Positions 25,081 to 37,300 of a stretch of DNA of 64,000 nucleotides are shown here, one piece after another. A model generated the notes under the pieces. That model worked only from the letters and a program-made list of their open reading frames with translations, did not search any database and was not told the DNA's origin. This DNA is from Cyanoderma ruficeps. Lineage: Eukaryota; Chordata; Aves; Passeriformes; Timaliidae. The position numbers and the translations under genes were made by a program. The number at the start of each line of letters is the position of its first letter. The first letter of the stretch is position 1. Location of the stretch: NCBI GenBank assembly GCA_008694505.1, contig VZDJ01000056.1, positions 6,389,205 to 6,453,204 on the forward strand, in the 5' to 3' direction.

Positions 25081-28000
25081 CCAGCATCTGAATCTAATAA
25101 CAGCATTTCAAAATTTGGGAAAGGTAGGGAGGTGATTCCTTGCTCTTTCGGGTGTCAGTGCCTGGGTCAGGAGAGCTGTTTGAAGTCAGGGCAGGCTGGG
25201 AACATTTGTTGTGTCACATACAGCTGCTCTGCAAGAGGGATGTCACACATCCTGCTGTCTAGGCATTGCTATCCTAAGGACAGGCATGTTCCTTAATACA
25301 GAAATCCGTTCTGGAGAGAAAGCCATTGATGCTGAGCAATGCTGCCCCAAAGAGGCATCATCCTGGGTGTGTGTCTGCATGCTTTGGGTGTTTTGGGGTC
25401 TTTTTTTTAAAAACACTGCACATGAAATAATGAAATATATGTAACTTCCAAACAGTGGTTTATATGCCCCAGTTAGGGGCTGAGGAGCAGTCCTTGCAGC
25501 ATGATGAGCTTTAGGGTTCTTCTGCTCCCCACTGACACATTTGCAATCCTGTCTGCCAATGCCCAGGCGTGCATGTGATAATTACAGCAGGAGCAGAGTC
25601 CTGTTTGCCTAAATATAGTTTGAACAACAGTATCTAAGACATGAAAAAAGACAAATTGCACAAATCCTTTAACCAGACAGTTCAGCATCCCTTGCATTAA
25701 AAGAAAATCCTCAAGATCCACCGTATTAATCATAAATGTGAGTATTTCTGTCTGAGCAGAGAAGGTGCCTTTGCTGAGCTCTGGTTGAAATTAAATATGT
25801 GTTGCCTCAGACCAGGGTAATGTCTGCTTATAAGGTTCAGATGGAGGAGAGGTAAGCAGCTCTCCAATTTTTGGATAAACAGCTGCAATGAAAACACAAG
25901 AAAAACCAGTTTTGTTTTGCTTTTGACTAATTTGTATTTGCTGAGAGCATGGGGTTTGTTCCTGTTGTTGCAGCTGGAAATTTCAAGGCGGCTGCAAGGT
26001 AAAAACTGAAATTGTACAAGCAATTAGCCCATGGTAATGTCTAATCACTGCTGGCATCTAAAAAAAAATGTGAAACAGCAGGGATGTTTAACTTTGAAAA
26101 CCAACTACTGCACAGATGCAAGAACTATGTTTATTGAGGAAGTTTTCCTTGGCATATCGATGTGAATTTTAAAAATTTGGCTCTAAATATGCCAACATAA
26201 AGACCACAGAACTGTGGAAAAAAGTGTTATTTTTCATCACATGAACATTTGGGTGCAATTCCTAGGAAACTCATTCACACAAATCAAATAGTTTCTAAGG
26301 GCTAATCTCCACCAGGATCAGTTAAAAATTATGTATTTTCGGCTGTCCTTAGTATGCCTCAAGTTCATGCTCTTCTTAAAGCACATTGAGTGCTGGTGAG
26401 ATCCTGCATCCTTTGCACAGGCTCTGTGTGTGAGCAGGGGCCACCCCAGCAAGAGAGGTCACAATCCAGCAATCTGTGCTGGACTGAGCAGCACGCAGGA
26501 GCCTTAAGGAGGTGTGTGTGCCAAAATCTACAGTGAGAAGCTGAAATGCATTAAAAATAACCCTAAGAGTCATGTCTGCAGTCAGGGTTCAGCTTGCTGG
26601 GAGGCCCCCAGCCAGGGGGCTGGGGACTGTCTAACCTGCCCAGCCCTGATGAGCTGGGTAGAAAAAACCCATTTCCTTTCACACATTTGGTGCTTCATCA
26701 TTGATGTGCCATCTCCTATGGAGCACTGGGGTTGGTGCCAACCTCACCACCTGAAAGATCTCTCCCTGATGCAGGAGTTGGGCCCTACTGTTTTTCCTTG
26801 CGGGATGATGGTATGTTGCTCTCTCCAGAAGTGTGTGCCAGAGATATGTTTTGAGACCCAGAGGTGCAGCAGTTGACTCCACATTTCTCAAAATTTGCTG
26901 CTAGCTTGACTGATGGAAAGCACCAAAAGGAATTGCGATTTTGTAATTACATGCCCAGAAAACCATGCATTAGTATTCAGAGGGTACATAACACACAAGC
27001 AGAGCACAAGGGACATCTGTGTCCCCATGGTGGTGGCACATGAACCAGCTTTAAGAAGGGCTTGACAGTCCTTTCTACTCTCGACCCCATGTGATACCCC
27101 CACTGATGTGTGTCACAGCATGTTACTTTCACATGCTACTTTCACATGTTGCTTAACACAGCCTGTTAAGTCTATTCTGACCTTTTTTCTTTTTTAAGCC
27201 CTTCCTGTATTGATTTAAATCAGTGCAGGCTAATGAAATTTGTGGGGGTATAACGACATGTGTCTGCACCAACTGCCAGACCCGTATTTTCAGATGAAGC
27301 AAGAAGGAATGGCTAAGACGGCCAACTAAAGCTTTGTTAGGAAATAGAGGAACAGCTAAATACACTGTAATAATGGTGTAATAATTAATATAGTGTAATA
27401 ATAATTAATAATAGGCAACCCTCCTGCCTACCTAATGTTTGCCCTGAGCAGTGTCAATGGGAGAGCACAGTATTGCATGTCCAGGAGCAGTTAGAAGAGC
27501 CACATGGGTGAGCAGTGGGTTTCCCCTCTGCAATAATTTATACTCTTTAGGCAGGTGAGACATCTCAGTAATTGGGTTCAGCTTGGATGGGAATCCTTAG
27601 GGAGCAGCCTTGACCCAGCTGGTCTCTCCTAGAGAATGAACAAGGCCCTGTCTCAGTGTCACTCTCTGATCCAGGGGATGAGGTGTTTCCAAATGCACCT
27701 TTGGAGCCCTTCCAGCTCCCCCAGCTTCAGGAGGTGCACGGGGACAAGGAGCTGCCCCTCCCTTCTGTGCCCCAGGGGAGAAATGTTAGTCACACTCACA
27801 CCTCCCAGCCTCTGCAGCACATGCAGGGGGATATTGGTTTGTACATCCACTCATGTACCCAATGCACATCCCAAGGGAGAAGTATGATCTGTGCAAAATG
27901 TTCCCAGGTGGGAACTGGCCAGGGACTGGGACGTAATCTGCTCCCAGAGTGAGCAAGTTGTCAAGTGAGTGGATGGGTGAGATCCATCCACAGTCACTAG

Positions 28001-28369
28001 CAGTCTGGGTTAAAAAAAAAAAAAAAGTGCCTGGGTTGTCACAGATTGCTTCCTCATAGTCAAAATGGGTCGTTTCTTGAGCTTATTACAAAATTTAATC
28101 AAAATAGTTTTAAACTTTTTTTTTTTCATTTTACAACTCCCCTTTCTGCCTTCTGGGATTTTATTGGCTCAACTCTCTTTTTTATTATTTTCATTACATA
28201 TTTCTGTCCTTCTCCATCAGCTATCACATTTTTTTTTACAACACAGTAAAGCTGAAAGTGGGCTTTGACCCATGTATGTCATGCCTTTGTTAGCAAAATA
28301 AAACTGGAAAAGCTTCTTTCAAAGAGATTGTATAAAGGGCCACTATGTATATAGTACTAACTTTCTTTA
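25081..28369. other. unique non-coding DNA, no gene seen
   Basis: No supported gene. It includes small local repeats described separately (27119-27154), an A/T-rich imperfect tandem stretch of GTGTAATAATTAATA-type units at about 27366-27412, a 15-base A run at 28012-28026, and T-rich sequence at about 28100-28240. Confidence 0.6.
27119..27154 (+). repeat. 13-bp tandem repeat, about 2.8 copies
   Basis: CATGTTACTTTCA is followed by CATGCTACTTTCA and then the partial CATGTTGCTT. It is a small slippage-type array. Confidence 0.75.
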
Positions 28370-28730
28370 ATCCACAGCTGAGCACTTTTTCAAAGCCAAG
28401 AAAAGGAGACGCAGACTTCAGTACTTTTAGCATAACTCTCCAGCATCACAAAAATCACAGAAGAAAATGCCAGCCCCCGCAAACACCAGACTGAAAACAC
28501 ACCAAGGCGAATCTGATGGGTCGGCAAATCTGATGGGGTTTTGCTGAGCAAGTCAAACGTGCAGTTCAAGGTTGGCTGAGCATCAGTATTATGTTCCAGT
28601 CTACCTCTACTGTCATATATTTAATCTCCAGTAATTAAACTTCTAAATGAATTCATTTCACAAGAGCCACAGTGCATGGAGTGAATCGGTGAGTAAATTT
28701 TCATAACCTCGGAACCACCTCTGGATCAGG
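28370..28730. promoter_or_regulatory. candidate conserved non-coding element
   Basis: This is a non-repetitive, motif-rich block with a homeodomain core TAATTA at 28632-28637 and CpGs retained at several points, including GACGCAG, GCGAATC, GTCGGC, AACGTG, ATCGGTG and CTCGGAAC. It contains one small internal duplication (28504-28537). Conservation was not measured. Confidence 0.28.
28504..28537 (+). repeat. 17-bp imperfect tandem duplication
   Basis: The word AATCTGATGGG occurs at 28510-28520 and again at 28527-28537. The six bases before each copy are partly shared, giving two adjacent 17-bp units. Confidence 0.65.
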
Positions 28731-30399
28731 GTGGAGCTGCTCCCTGTGCAGCAGCCTATGGAGCAGATAGAGATGTAACTGTCAAAATAAGGGCAAAACT
28801 AAAAGAAAGAGTACAAAGAACTCTCCTGGCTCAAGGTTTTCAAGTTCTTTCCTGTTACTAAAAAAATATTTTTAGAACACACACTCACAAGAGCATATTG
28901 TTTTGCTGCAGTCCCTGGTTAAAGAAAGTAAAAAATGTAAGGCAGCTGATTAGAAACTTCTGATTAGAGGTGAAACATATCACTGATAACATCTGGGTAC
29001 AAAGTGAGAATTCACAGCATGCTAGGCATGAAACTCCTGACACATGGATTGTTTGCTTTGGTGAGATGAAATGAGTTATTCCATGGCCAAACCCAATGCA
29101 GACAGGTAGGGGCAGGGACTGTGTGTCATGCACTCCCAGAAGGATGCTACAGAAAAGAAGGGCCTTGCATGGCTTGGTCTTTTGATGAGTCAGAGCTGTA
29201 GGCAGGCTCTGGAGCAGAAAGGGTAATGCTTCCACCAGTGGTGCAGAATGGCAAACCCAAAAATTTCCCCTCCAATGTCCAGGAAATCAGCATCATGAGC
29301 TGATGCAAGGCCATGTAGTGCTAATGCCTTATGCTTCAATTTTATCCATTCCATGTGTTCCTTTCTTGAAAGTTAGAAACTCAGTTATCATTTGTCAGCG
29401 TTTTCATATTTCATTTCTGGACACTGCTTACTCATGAATTATCCATCCTTTTCATCTTGCTGAAGAGTTGAACTCTTTGAACTGTGTTCTGCAGCTCTGG
29501 TTCAGTTTTACCGTTCAATCATCAGTGTGAAGTTAAACAATTACTAAACAACTTGGGGAGTTGGCAAGCACTGAGGAAGCAGGATCCATTTCTGCCCGGG
29601 GGGAAGAAAAACTCCATACAATAGCATGGCCTTTGTCTTGCATCTCATAGGTGATGCTATTGATGTGAAGGTTCTATCACATTGTGTGCCAAACCACTTG
29701 AGCTAGTTTCAGGTTGCAGTTCCCCCCGGGGTGTTTCCACTCAGTATATAAGATAACCAGATCTGCTCTCTGTCCACTCCCAGCCTGGACTGTGCTTAGT
29801 CAGCTCCCCAGTCTTGGCAAGCTGAAGCGGAGAAAGTGGAGTTGCACTCTCCCTGCCTAGTTATTACCATTTTATCATTGATCACTCCTCTTAATGCTGT
29901 GGAGCATATGGCAAAACAATGAGCAAATTGCATGTTTTTCCGAGGTGAGCAGAAAGCAGTGAAGTGACTGTGAAACAGTGCACAGACGTGTCAATACATT
30001 GTGCTTACATCTGCAGCAGTGCTTTAATTCATGACCACAGAAGTGCTGATTACCTTGCTGCATGGAAAAGGACTCTGGGGTGCATGGCAGAGGTGCAGTT
30101 CTGTTTCCCACACATCAGGAACATCAGGATTCTGGCATCAGATCTGGGTCATGAGCTACTATTTTGTTTTTAGAATTATCTCAACATTACTCACTAGGAA
30201 ACATGGTACAAAGAACGGTGATCTTAGCTTTACTTTGTAGACCTTTAGGTTTCCTCTCACTGCCCTTTATTTTACATTGTTATTTTGCATTATAATTCAT
30301 ATTTCTGGCTTTTTTGCACTGTGCTGACGTGAAATATTAAGGAGAGGGGATTTTTTTAAGAGTTTGATACCTAGTGGAAAGACCATAGCAAACGACAGC
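28731..30399. other. unique non-coding DNA, no gene seen
   Basis: No supported gene. The 116-codon minus-strand frame at 29235-28885 is Cys/Phe/Leu-rich, with no family resemblance. No transposon was recognised. Confidence 0.6.
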
Positions 30400-30475
30400 A
30401 TTAAGAGCTATGGTTGGACTCGGCAATCTTAGAGGTCTGTTCCAACCTTAATGATTCTATGATTCTATCCTATGA
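30400..30475 (+). mobile_element. CR1 LINE 3'-end fragment with intact tail repeats
   Basis: TATGGTTGGACTCGGCAATC, then TTAGAGGTCTGTTCCAACC and the terminal tandem repeat GATTCTATGATTCTATCC, match the extreme 3' end of avian CR1. Only about 75 bp is present, so it is a severely 5'-truncated insertion. The 8-bp tail repeat unit is typical of CR1, which lacks a poly(A) tail. Confidence 0.93.
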
Positions 30476-33226
30476 CTACTGCTGGATGACTTGGGCTGAG
30501 CCAGAACACCAGAAATGGAGTGTGAAAAGGGGCCAGTCTGCCAACAGCCCCTCCACAGGCACGGCTGAGGAGGCAGGGCTCACAAAGCAGGATTGGAGAT
30601 CTGGCCTGGGGATGCTGTCCAGACCTTGTGCTTTTGAGGAGATGAGAAGGGGTCTGCTGGGAAGAGTTTAAGATTTTGTTGATTTAACCCTCTCAAGCTG
30701 TTTAAAAATAACATTTCCTGTGCTTAAAACATATCTCTGCTATTCCAGTGTCCCATGCCTTTTTATCACTCTTTTTTCTCTTTTCTTTTTTTTTCCCCTG
30801 GTTAATGAACTCTCACAAAATGCCTGGAGGCACGTAACTACTCTAGCATGAAGTTTTGGGTTTAAGGAACAGGACCTTGGGACCCTTCTTCCCAGGAAAA
30901 ATGCCAAATACAGGATTTTACCTTAAAGGGTACCCAGGGGATTCAGAGATTGTAACAGCATCAGTTACCAGACTGGGTTTCTCCAGCAAAAGCTGCTGGA
31001 GAAGCTGGGCAATGCTGGAGAAACTCAGCTTGTCAGATGGGAAACTGCTCTTGGGGTATTCATGTCAAACAAGTGTCACATAGATTAGGGCAACAGATTC
31101 TGCAAAGATTTTATTACAGCATACTGAGTCTGGAAATTTAAAAGGTCATAAGTAAAATGCCTTAATTTTTCGGTCCTTTACTAAAGGACTTAATCAGAAT
31201 TCTCTGTAAAGAGCCTGAAAGCACCAAGAAATCCATCACCTGAACTCTTTGAGCTGGGTTTATTAATCATCAAAATCAAACCAGTCTTTTTAATTTACAA
31301 AATATGCATGCAAGTACTCAGTGCAAGAGGCTCAGGTTCAAGTCCTTTTTCTGCTCATTACAGGGTTGGGGTTTTTTTCCTCCGTCTTGCTGGAATTGCT
31401 TAATTTGTATAAAAACTGAAGCGTTCATCAGATTAGAGGTCCTGCCAGTATAATCTGGTTGTTGGGGTGGCATCTGTGAGGTGGAAACGCCTCTGCAGGT
31501 CTCCAAACCAGGCTCGTTTCAGGGGAGTGTCATCCCTCACCGTTCACTGCCTCTCTGAGCCAAAAATCTGTCCCCGGGAACCCCTTCCCACCCCGGCACT
31601 GCCAAACCCGGCACGTTCCTGTCGGTCTGCATTGAGCAATGAGGAGCTGAGGTTACTCACCAGCTCCAGGCTAAATCAGCACAAAAGGCATGGTTATTTC
31701 ATCCCATTTTACATGCAAGCTCAAAGGCATCTTCAACCGGAGTATCTGCTAAAAATAGGTGTGTCCCTTTTTTATTAGCAGTTTGACAGCATCATGTATC
31801 AGAAAATGCAACAAAATAGGCTTATTGTGTTTTATTGCCTCATCCAATATGTTTTTACTGTTTATTTTGATTTTAGGAAAGAAACACTAGGGGAATATTC
31901 ACCAAATTAAATGGTTGCCAATATTTTCACAGAAATATTTGCCACTGGAGGTCAGCTCCACATCTCCAAGAGTAATTTAATAACCCAAATCTATTATATC
32001 AAAATGCTCTCTGGACTCCTTACAGACCAGAGAGATGTTCATAGGTCATTTTAAGAACATCAACATATACTTTGAAGATGACTCCAGAATCCCCTCTGTG
32101 CTATAGATTATTGTTGGACAAATTGTCCCTGAATCTATTTATTTGTATATATTTCTTTTTTGCAGTGTTATGAGAAAGCATTGGTTTATCTAGCTAAAAG
32201 TGTCTTGCTGTAGTTACACAACTGATGTTTGGCAGAGTGTAGCAATACTGACAGAAAACAATGGAGCAGATTAGAGTTTACCTAAGAAAAATTTATTTAC
32301 TCAAAATTGCTTAGTGAAACTCTACAATTTAAAACCATTCTAATATCGAAACAGATGCTGTATATGATTTCACTCAATCCCACTGCTCAGAATGCCTAAA
32401 ATGATGATCTGTGCACTCCTTGAATGCCTTTTGCCTCTTTCAATGTGCACATTTTCCTTTTCTTTTGAATGGAAAAAAGAAATTTCACCCAGGTATTCTC
32501 AAAAAATTGCCAAACTTTAAACAAAAGCCATTCAAGACAATGTAGAGTTGGATTCATCAACCTTCAGGTTACACTGGCCAGCAGGCAGGCAGGCAGAAAC
32601 TCAGTGGGTGCACAGAATCCTGCCTGGAAATGCTCAAAGCCAGGTGGTTTTTTGGCCAGTCCAGGATCTAGCTTGGTGAGGTCGATGTTTGGGCAGGACA
32701 GCACAGTGCCTTTGCTGCACCTGCAGCCCTGGAGCAGAACCACTGGCCTGGCACTCAGGGAGACTTGGGCCACCAATCTGCTTCAGCAGAACCACACTTA
32801 CAACTCACCCAGCAGTGGAGACCAGGGGTTTCAGGCCAGGCTGGAAATGCAGCATCAGTTCAGTGCCACTCAGAAGTGAATGTGTTGCACAGGGAGAAAA
32901 CCTGGGCTTTGGGTAGTCAGAGGCACATCCTTCCCTCCAGGCATCTCCTCATGCCCTGCAGGCACAGTCTGTCTGTCTGACACAATAAAGAGAGCAAATT
33001 TAAGCAAGCAAATGAATCATATCTTTTAAGCTTTTTGCGTCATGATGAAGTTTTCAGCAGGCAGCGCTACACCACAGAAGGTTCCCTGTCCTGCTGGCCA
33101 GGCAGAGCATCCCCAGCTTGCTGAACCTCACAGAGCAGCAAAACCTCCACTTCCATCCTGGATACTGCAGTGGAGAGAGCAGGGCAGCAAGCCAGCTCCG
33201 ACCAAGTGATGACCCAACAAGGGGGT
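30476..33226. other. unique non-coding DNA, no gene seen
   Basis: No supported gene. Frames of 103 codons (31467-31778) and 136 codons (32469-32879) lack recognisable domains, and shifted frames overlap them. The sequence around 31780-32400 is A/T-rich. Confidence 0.6.
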
Positions 33227-33304
33227 GAGTGAGGAAAACCCTGACCTAACTCGTTTTGTTGTTCAGAGTGAGGAAAACCCTGACCTAACTCATTTTGTTG
33301 TTCA
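33227..33304 (+). repeat. 39-bp tandem duplication, two copies
   Basis: Units 33227-33265 and 33266-33304 are identical except for one base: CTAACTCG in the first and CTAACTCA in the second. That change turns a CpG into CpA. It is a recent tandem duplication in unique sequence, and produces a repeated 13-residue peptide in a minus-strand frame that I do not consider a gene. Confidence 0.95.
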
Positions 33305-34204
33305 GTCAGAGTATCCAGGCAGGAGCCAGCTGCTGTCCATCCTTCCTCATACCTACAACATGAGTTAAGAGTCACAGTTCATTTTCTTGCCTGATCCTAG
33401 AGCAACACACATGCTTAAGCACATCTAATAAATATTTCTCCTAGCTCAGAGAATACTAACATTTGTTCTTGCTTTAAGAAAAGATTATACCCCATAAGTA
33501 TACCCTTGCATTGCTCTGGCTGTATGCAGCTGGTTTGGGATGAGATTCCTGCAGATTCTGGCTGGAATAACACTAATAAAACAAGAATCCAGAAATCCTT
33601 CAGTTGCGTCAGGGGACATATTCTGCAGCCAGAGGAAAACCCAGCACCTCAGGTGCTCCCTGAGAGATGCACAGGGATCTGTTCCTCCCACAGCAGCAGT
33701 GCTGGGTGATCTGGGCCGAGCTGCCTTTGCTGCTGAGGTTGAGCTTCTCAGCAAGGCAAGGACAAGGCGAGTTTTTCTGGGGGAAGATTGGAAAGTGTTT
33801 GTGTCCCTGGATAGTCTGTGGAAGTGTGTGGGTGTTTCTGCTTGCTTTGAGGGCCCGGTTCCACAGAATACTTAGGCACATGTGTAACCAGAAGGGACGT
33901 CCAGAAGGAGGCCTGCAGAGACAGACGCTTCCAGCCTCTCAGCTGCAGCAGGATCCAAACAGTTTTCCAAGAAATCTCAATTGCTTTTCTTTTGTTTGAG
34001 CCACAAAAATAGCTTTCATTCTGGCAAGTCACTGCCCATGTAGCAGCTGAATTAAACTCACTTTGAAGTACAGCATGTCCTCCCCCTCACAACAAAAATA
34101 CCCCTAATGCAGGTAAGAGATCTTGCACTACTGAATATTACCTGGCTACTAATGTGAAAAACAGAATTAATTCAATGCTAAAAAGTTGTGAGAAAAATTG
34201 TGCA
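33305..34204. other. unique non-coding DNA, no gene seen
   Basis: Several frames of 89-111 codons overlap on both strands between 33485 and 34032. Open frames in five phases at once are a composition effect, not evidence of a gene. Confidence 0.55.
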
Positions 34205-34340
34205 AAAGCAACATCCGTTGTAGGGACTGTCTCATACCACAGCTAATTGACAGCAATTTCACTTTACATTCCTTGGCCAGCCCTGCTTATTGAATAATTT
34301 AATGGCCAGATGACACACAATCAGATTCAGAAGCCTTGAA
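34205..34340. promoter_or_regulatory. candidate conserved non-coding element
   Basis: This compact block holds TAATTGACAG (34244-34253, a homeodomain core joined to a TGIF/MEIS-type TGACAG), ACATTCC (34266-34272, TEAD-type), and TTGGCCAG directly after it (an NFI-like half site). Tight motif packing suggests a regulatory element, but the conservation test is missing. Confidence 0.27.
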
Positions 34341-37300
34341 TGTGAATGAGTATCAGTTTCCCAGTTCTGAAAGGAATTTAATCATGAAAACTTCCACCTA
34401 CTGCCCAATTTACCATATTCTGGAGAAAGCTGAAAAGCTGTGATATCCATGAGATCATCTTTGTGGTACTTTTTCCAGAACAGAAGGAAACCTGAGCTAC
34501 TGCCTCATAGGGGAACAGGATTTGGGATGAGAGCCCCCCTCTTCTCATCTTCACATAATGAAGCTTTCTGACTGGGATTCCTATGTCATTAAAACAAAAC
34601 TCATCATTAAACCAAACACTTCATTAAATTTGGAAACACATTTTAAACAGAGAGTGTGGGATAACTTCCTAGAACTATAAAGAAAACGATTACGATTGTA
34701 GCAAAAGAAACATTTTCCACCTAACATTCAGTATGCATTGAATATCTAGTATTTAATATGCATTGTACACAGTGCCTTGTGTTGTATAAAGACACTGTGT
34801 TTCTCAGCATATAAACATTTAATTGCAATAATGTCTCACATTTCAGCTGCAAAGCTAGACACATGTTTTCTGAATGTGTCAAATAAGCAAGACACCATCT
34901 AGCCTTGGTGTATTGAGAAGAATGCGTTTAAACCACATGCCAAAGTAAACAGGAAAACTAAACTATTGGTTGAGGAGTGTTTTTGTTTGTTGTGGGGTTT
35001 TGTTGGTAATTTTTGAGCATCTCAATGTTTTATCGGCGCCCTAATACATATTAAAATGAATATATATGAAAAAGTGTTGATTCATCTACTGAATGAATTC
35101 ACACGCCCACCTGAAAACACTTGAAATTTTGAAGAGTGTCAAAGTGCCACTTTGCTCACATATATTTTCCTTATCCTGTTTATAAATCCAGAATGTGCCC
35201 CAAAAAGTGACAGATTTAGTTAGACTAAGTTTTAAAGTGGAACTGCAGCAGAGACTCTGTTTTGTACAGAAATCCATCCTACAGAGAAGCAAGGCTGAGG
35301 CACCTGCAGGAATTCAAACTTTGTGTTGAGGGGCTCCATGCAGATGAACAGTCAGGACAAAATATTGGAGGAAGTCTTCACCCAAGGCAGTAATCCCCAT
35401 CTGCAAAATTGTTGAACAAGGTAAACTGAAAGTTTCCATGATTAATTTGCATTTCATGAGTAGAGGACCGTTCACTTTATTCACTCAGCTGTATCATGTC
35501 TGATAAACATACTTTTCCGTCATACCTTCTGGGACTTCTTTAAAGTACCTACAGAATTAAAGCCCAAACCCATGAATTGTAGAGCCAGCATGATGGAGAT
35601 GGTGAGAAAAGCATCTCCTCCATACAGCAGCCCACATTTGTACCAGATTAGTGTCTGTATCACCATGGCTTGATGCAAACAGAAAAGAAATTTCCTGTCT
35701 TGGATCACAGGATGGGGCGTTTGACATGTAGATGAGGGGAGGATGAAAAGGTAAAGCCCTAAATACACGCAGCAACAGGCCCATGAGTAATGAGCCCAAG
35801 TTAGAAATGCCACTGGAGACTCACACTTCCAATGAATTGCTTCCAAAAGCCTGGTTTGCACATTTGTAGCAAGTACACCTTGGGATTGCCCTATGAAGGA
35901 GAAACATCTTGTCTTCCAGCCATTCCAAGGAATAAACAGACTGGGATTTAATTCAGGCAGGTGTTGGCTGGTGATGGATCTGTGTTCACCTACCAGCTGT
36001 GTCTGTTTACGGGACATCTGCTCTGCTCAAACACGGCAGGGCGATGCTGCAGTTGGTGCTGTGGGCCAGCAAAACTGGTGGGAGGCTTTCCTGCCAGCCC
36101 ACCATTCACCCCTGGAAGACCAGTGTGCTTTAGAAGATGGATTAGCCTAGTTGGTGCCTATTAAGCTACTGCCTCAGACACAGAGGCAGGGTAATCCTGA
36201 TGAGGGATCTCACCACGCTTTGGGCAAAGCTGTTATGATCACCATCCAGAACACCTGGTAGGAGATAACATCCAGACTTTTGGCTGAAAGATGGACTCAC
36301 AGAGAGGGCCCAAGGGAGAGAAGGGAGGTCAGGACCTCTCCACCAGCATTCCAGCACAAGGAGGCAGAAGTGCAAGACAACCTGCTTGAATTAGGATGTT
36401 AGCTGGACTGGGATAGATGGGAATTGTTGCTGCAGAGAAAAACAACATCCACTGCTCTGAACTGTGCAATGCCATGAGGATCTCCATTGCTGGGATTGTC
36501 TGAAGCCTGCTCTTGTGCTTTTTGCTGTCAGATTCCACTTAAAAACTGTGTTTCTTTCTCACTTTGTGGATGCAGCATCTGTCTGCTGGGAGGGGAGGGA
36601 TATGCATAATTAAGTGCAAACAGTGTTCTCACGATGCAGTGCCGACTCATCTGATACTTCCCAGGAACCTCCATCTCAAACAACTTGGCAGGAATTTACC
36701 AGTTGCAAGGCTGGGATTTAAGGACAGCAGTAAACTTGTGTGGTCCTGCAGGAGTGCTCCTGATGCACAGTGCTCCGATCCTGCCCTTGGGAACAGCTGT
36801 GCAAGTCCACACTTACAGCTGGGCTGGTATTTTGAAGGGAAGCTTGGTTTAGTTTATATGTTATTCCTCCTTTTCTCTTAAGACAGGCTTCACTTTAAAC
36901 CCAAGATCTCTACATTTAGCACAGGGGGACAGTGCTGTCAAGCCACTGCAAGTGGCTGCTTTGTGTAATCTTCAAGAGACTCAGCGTAGGAGACTAAAAA
37001 AACCCCATAAGTAATCCCTATGGGAAGTGTGGAGGAGTGCAGTAAATTATGTCAAAATGCAGCAGGGCCATTTAAGAGCAGCTGACTGGTTTGCTGTTTG
37101 TAGTTGTGCTGGAATGAAGAGAGAACAAACTGTCACCAGGGCTGTGAGATGAGGGATGTGGCTCCTGAGTATGCAAAGAGATCAAGAACAGGCCATTGTG
37201 TGATTTTCACCTTTCCTAGCCCTGACATTTCCCTTCTGCCACAAGCACATTGGGCAGGATAAGCTCACTTTTTAAACAAATGCTCACATAATGAACATCA

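Noticed and set aside
31335..31350. tRNA B-box-like GGTTCAAGTCC followed by a T run
   Set aside because: No matching A box or cloverleaf can be drawn upstream, so it is not a tRNA gene or a clear SINE.
33485..34032. Overlapping ORFs of 89-111 codons on both strands
   Set aside because: Same reason: simultaneous open phases on both strands and no family resemblance.
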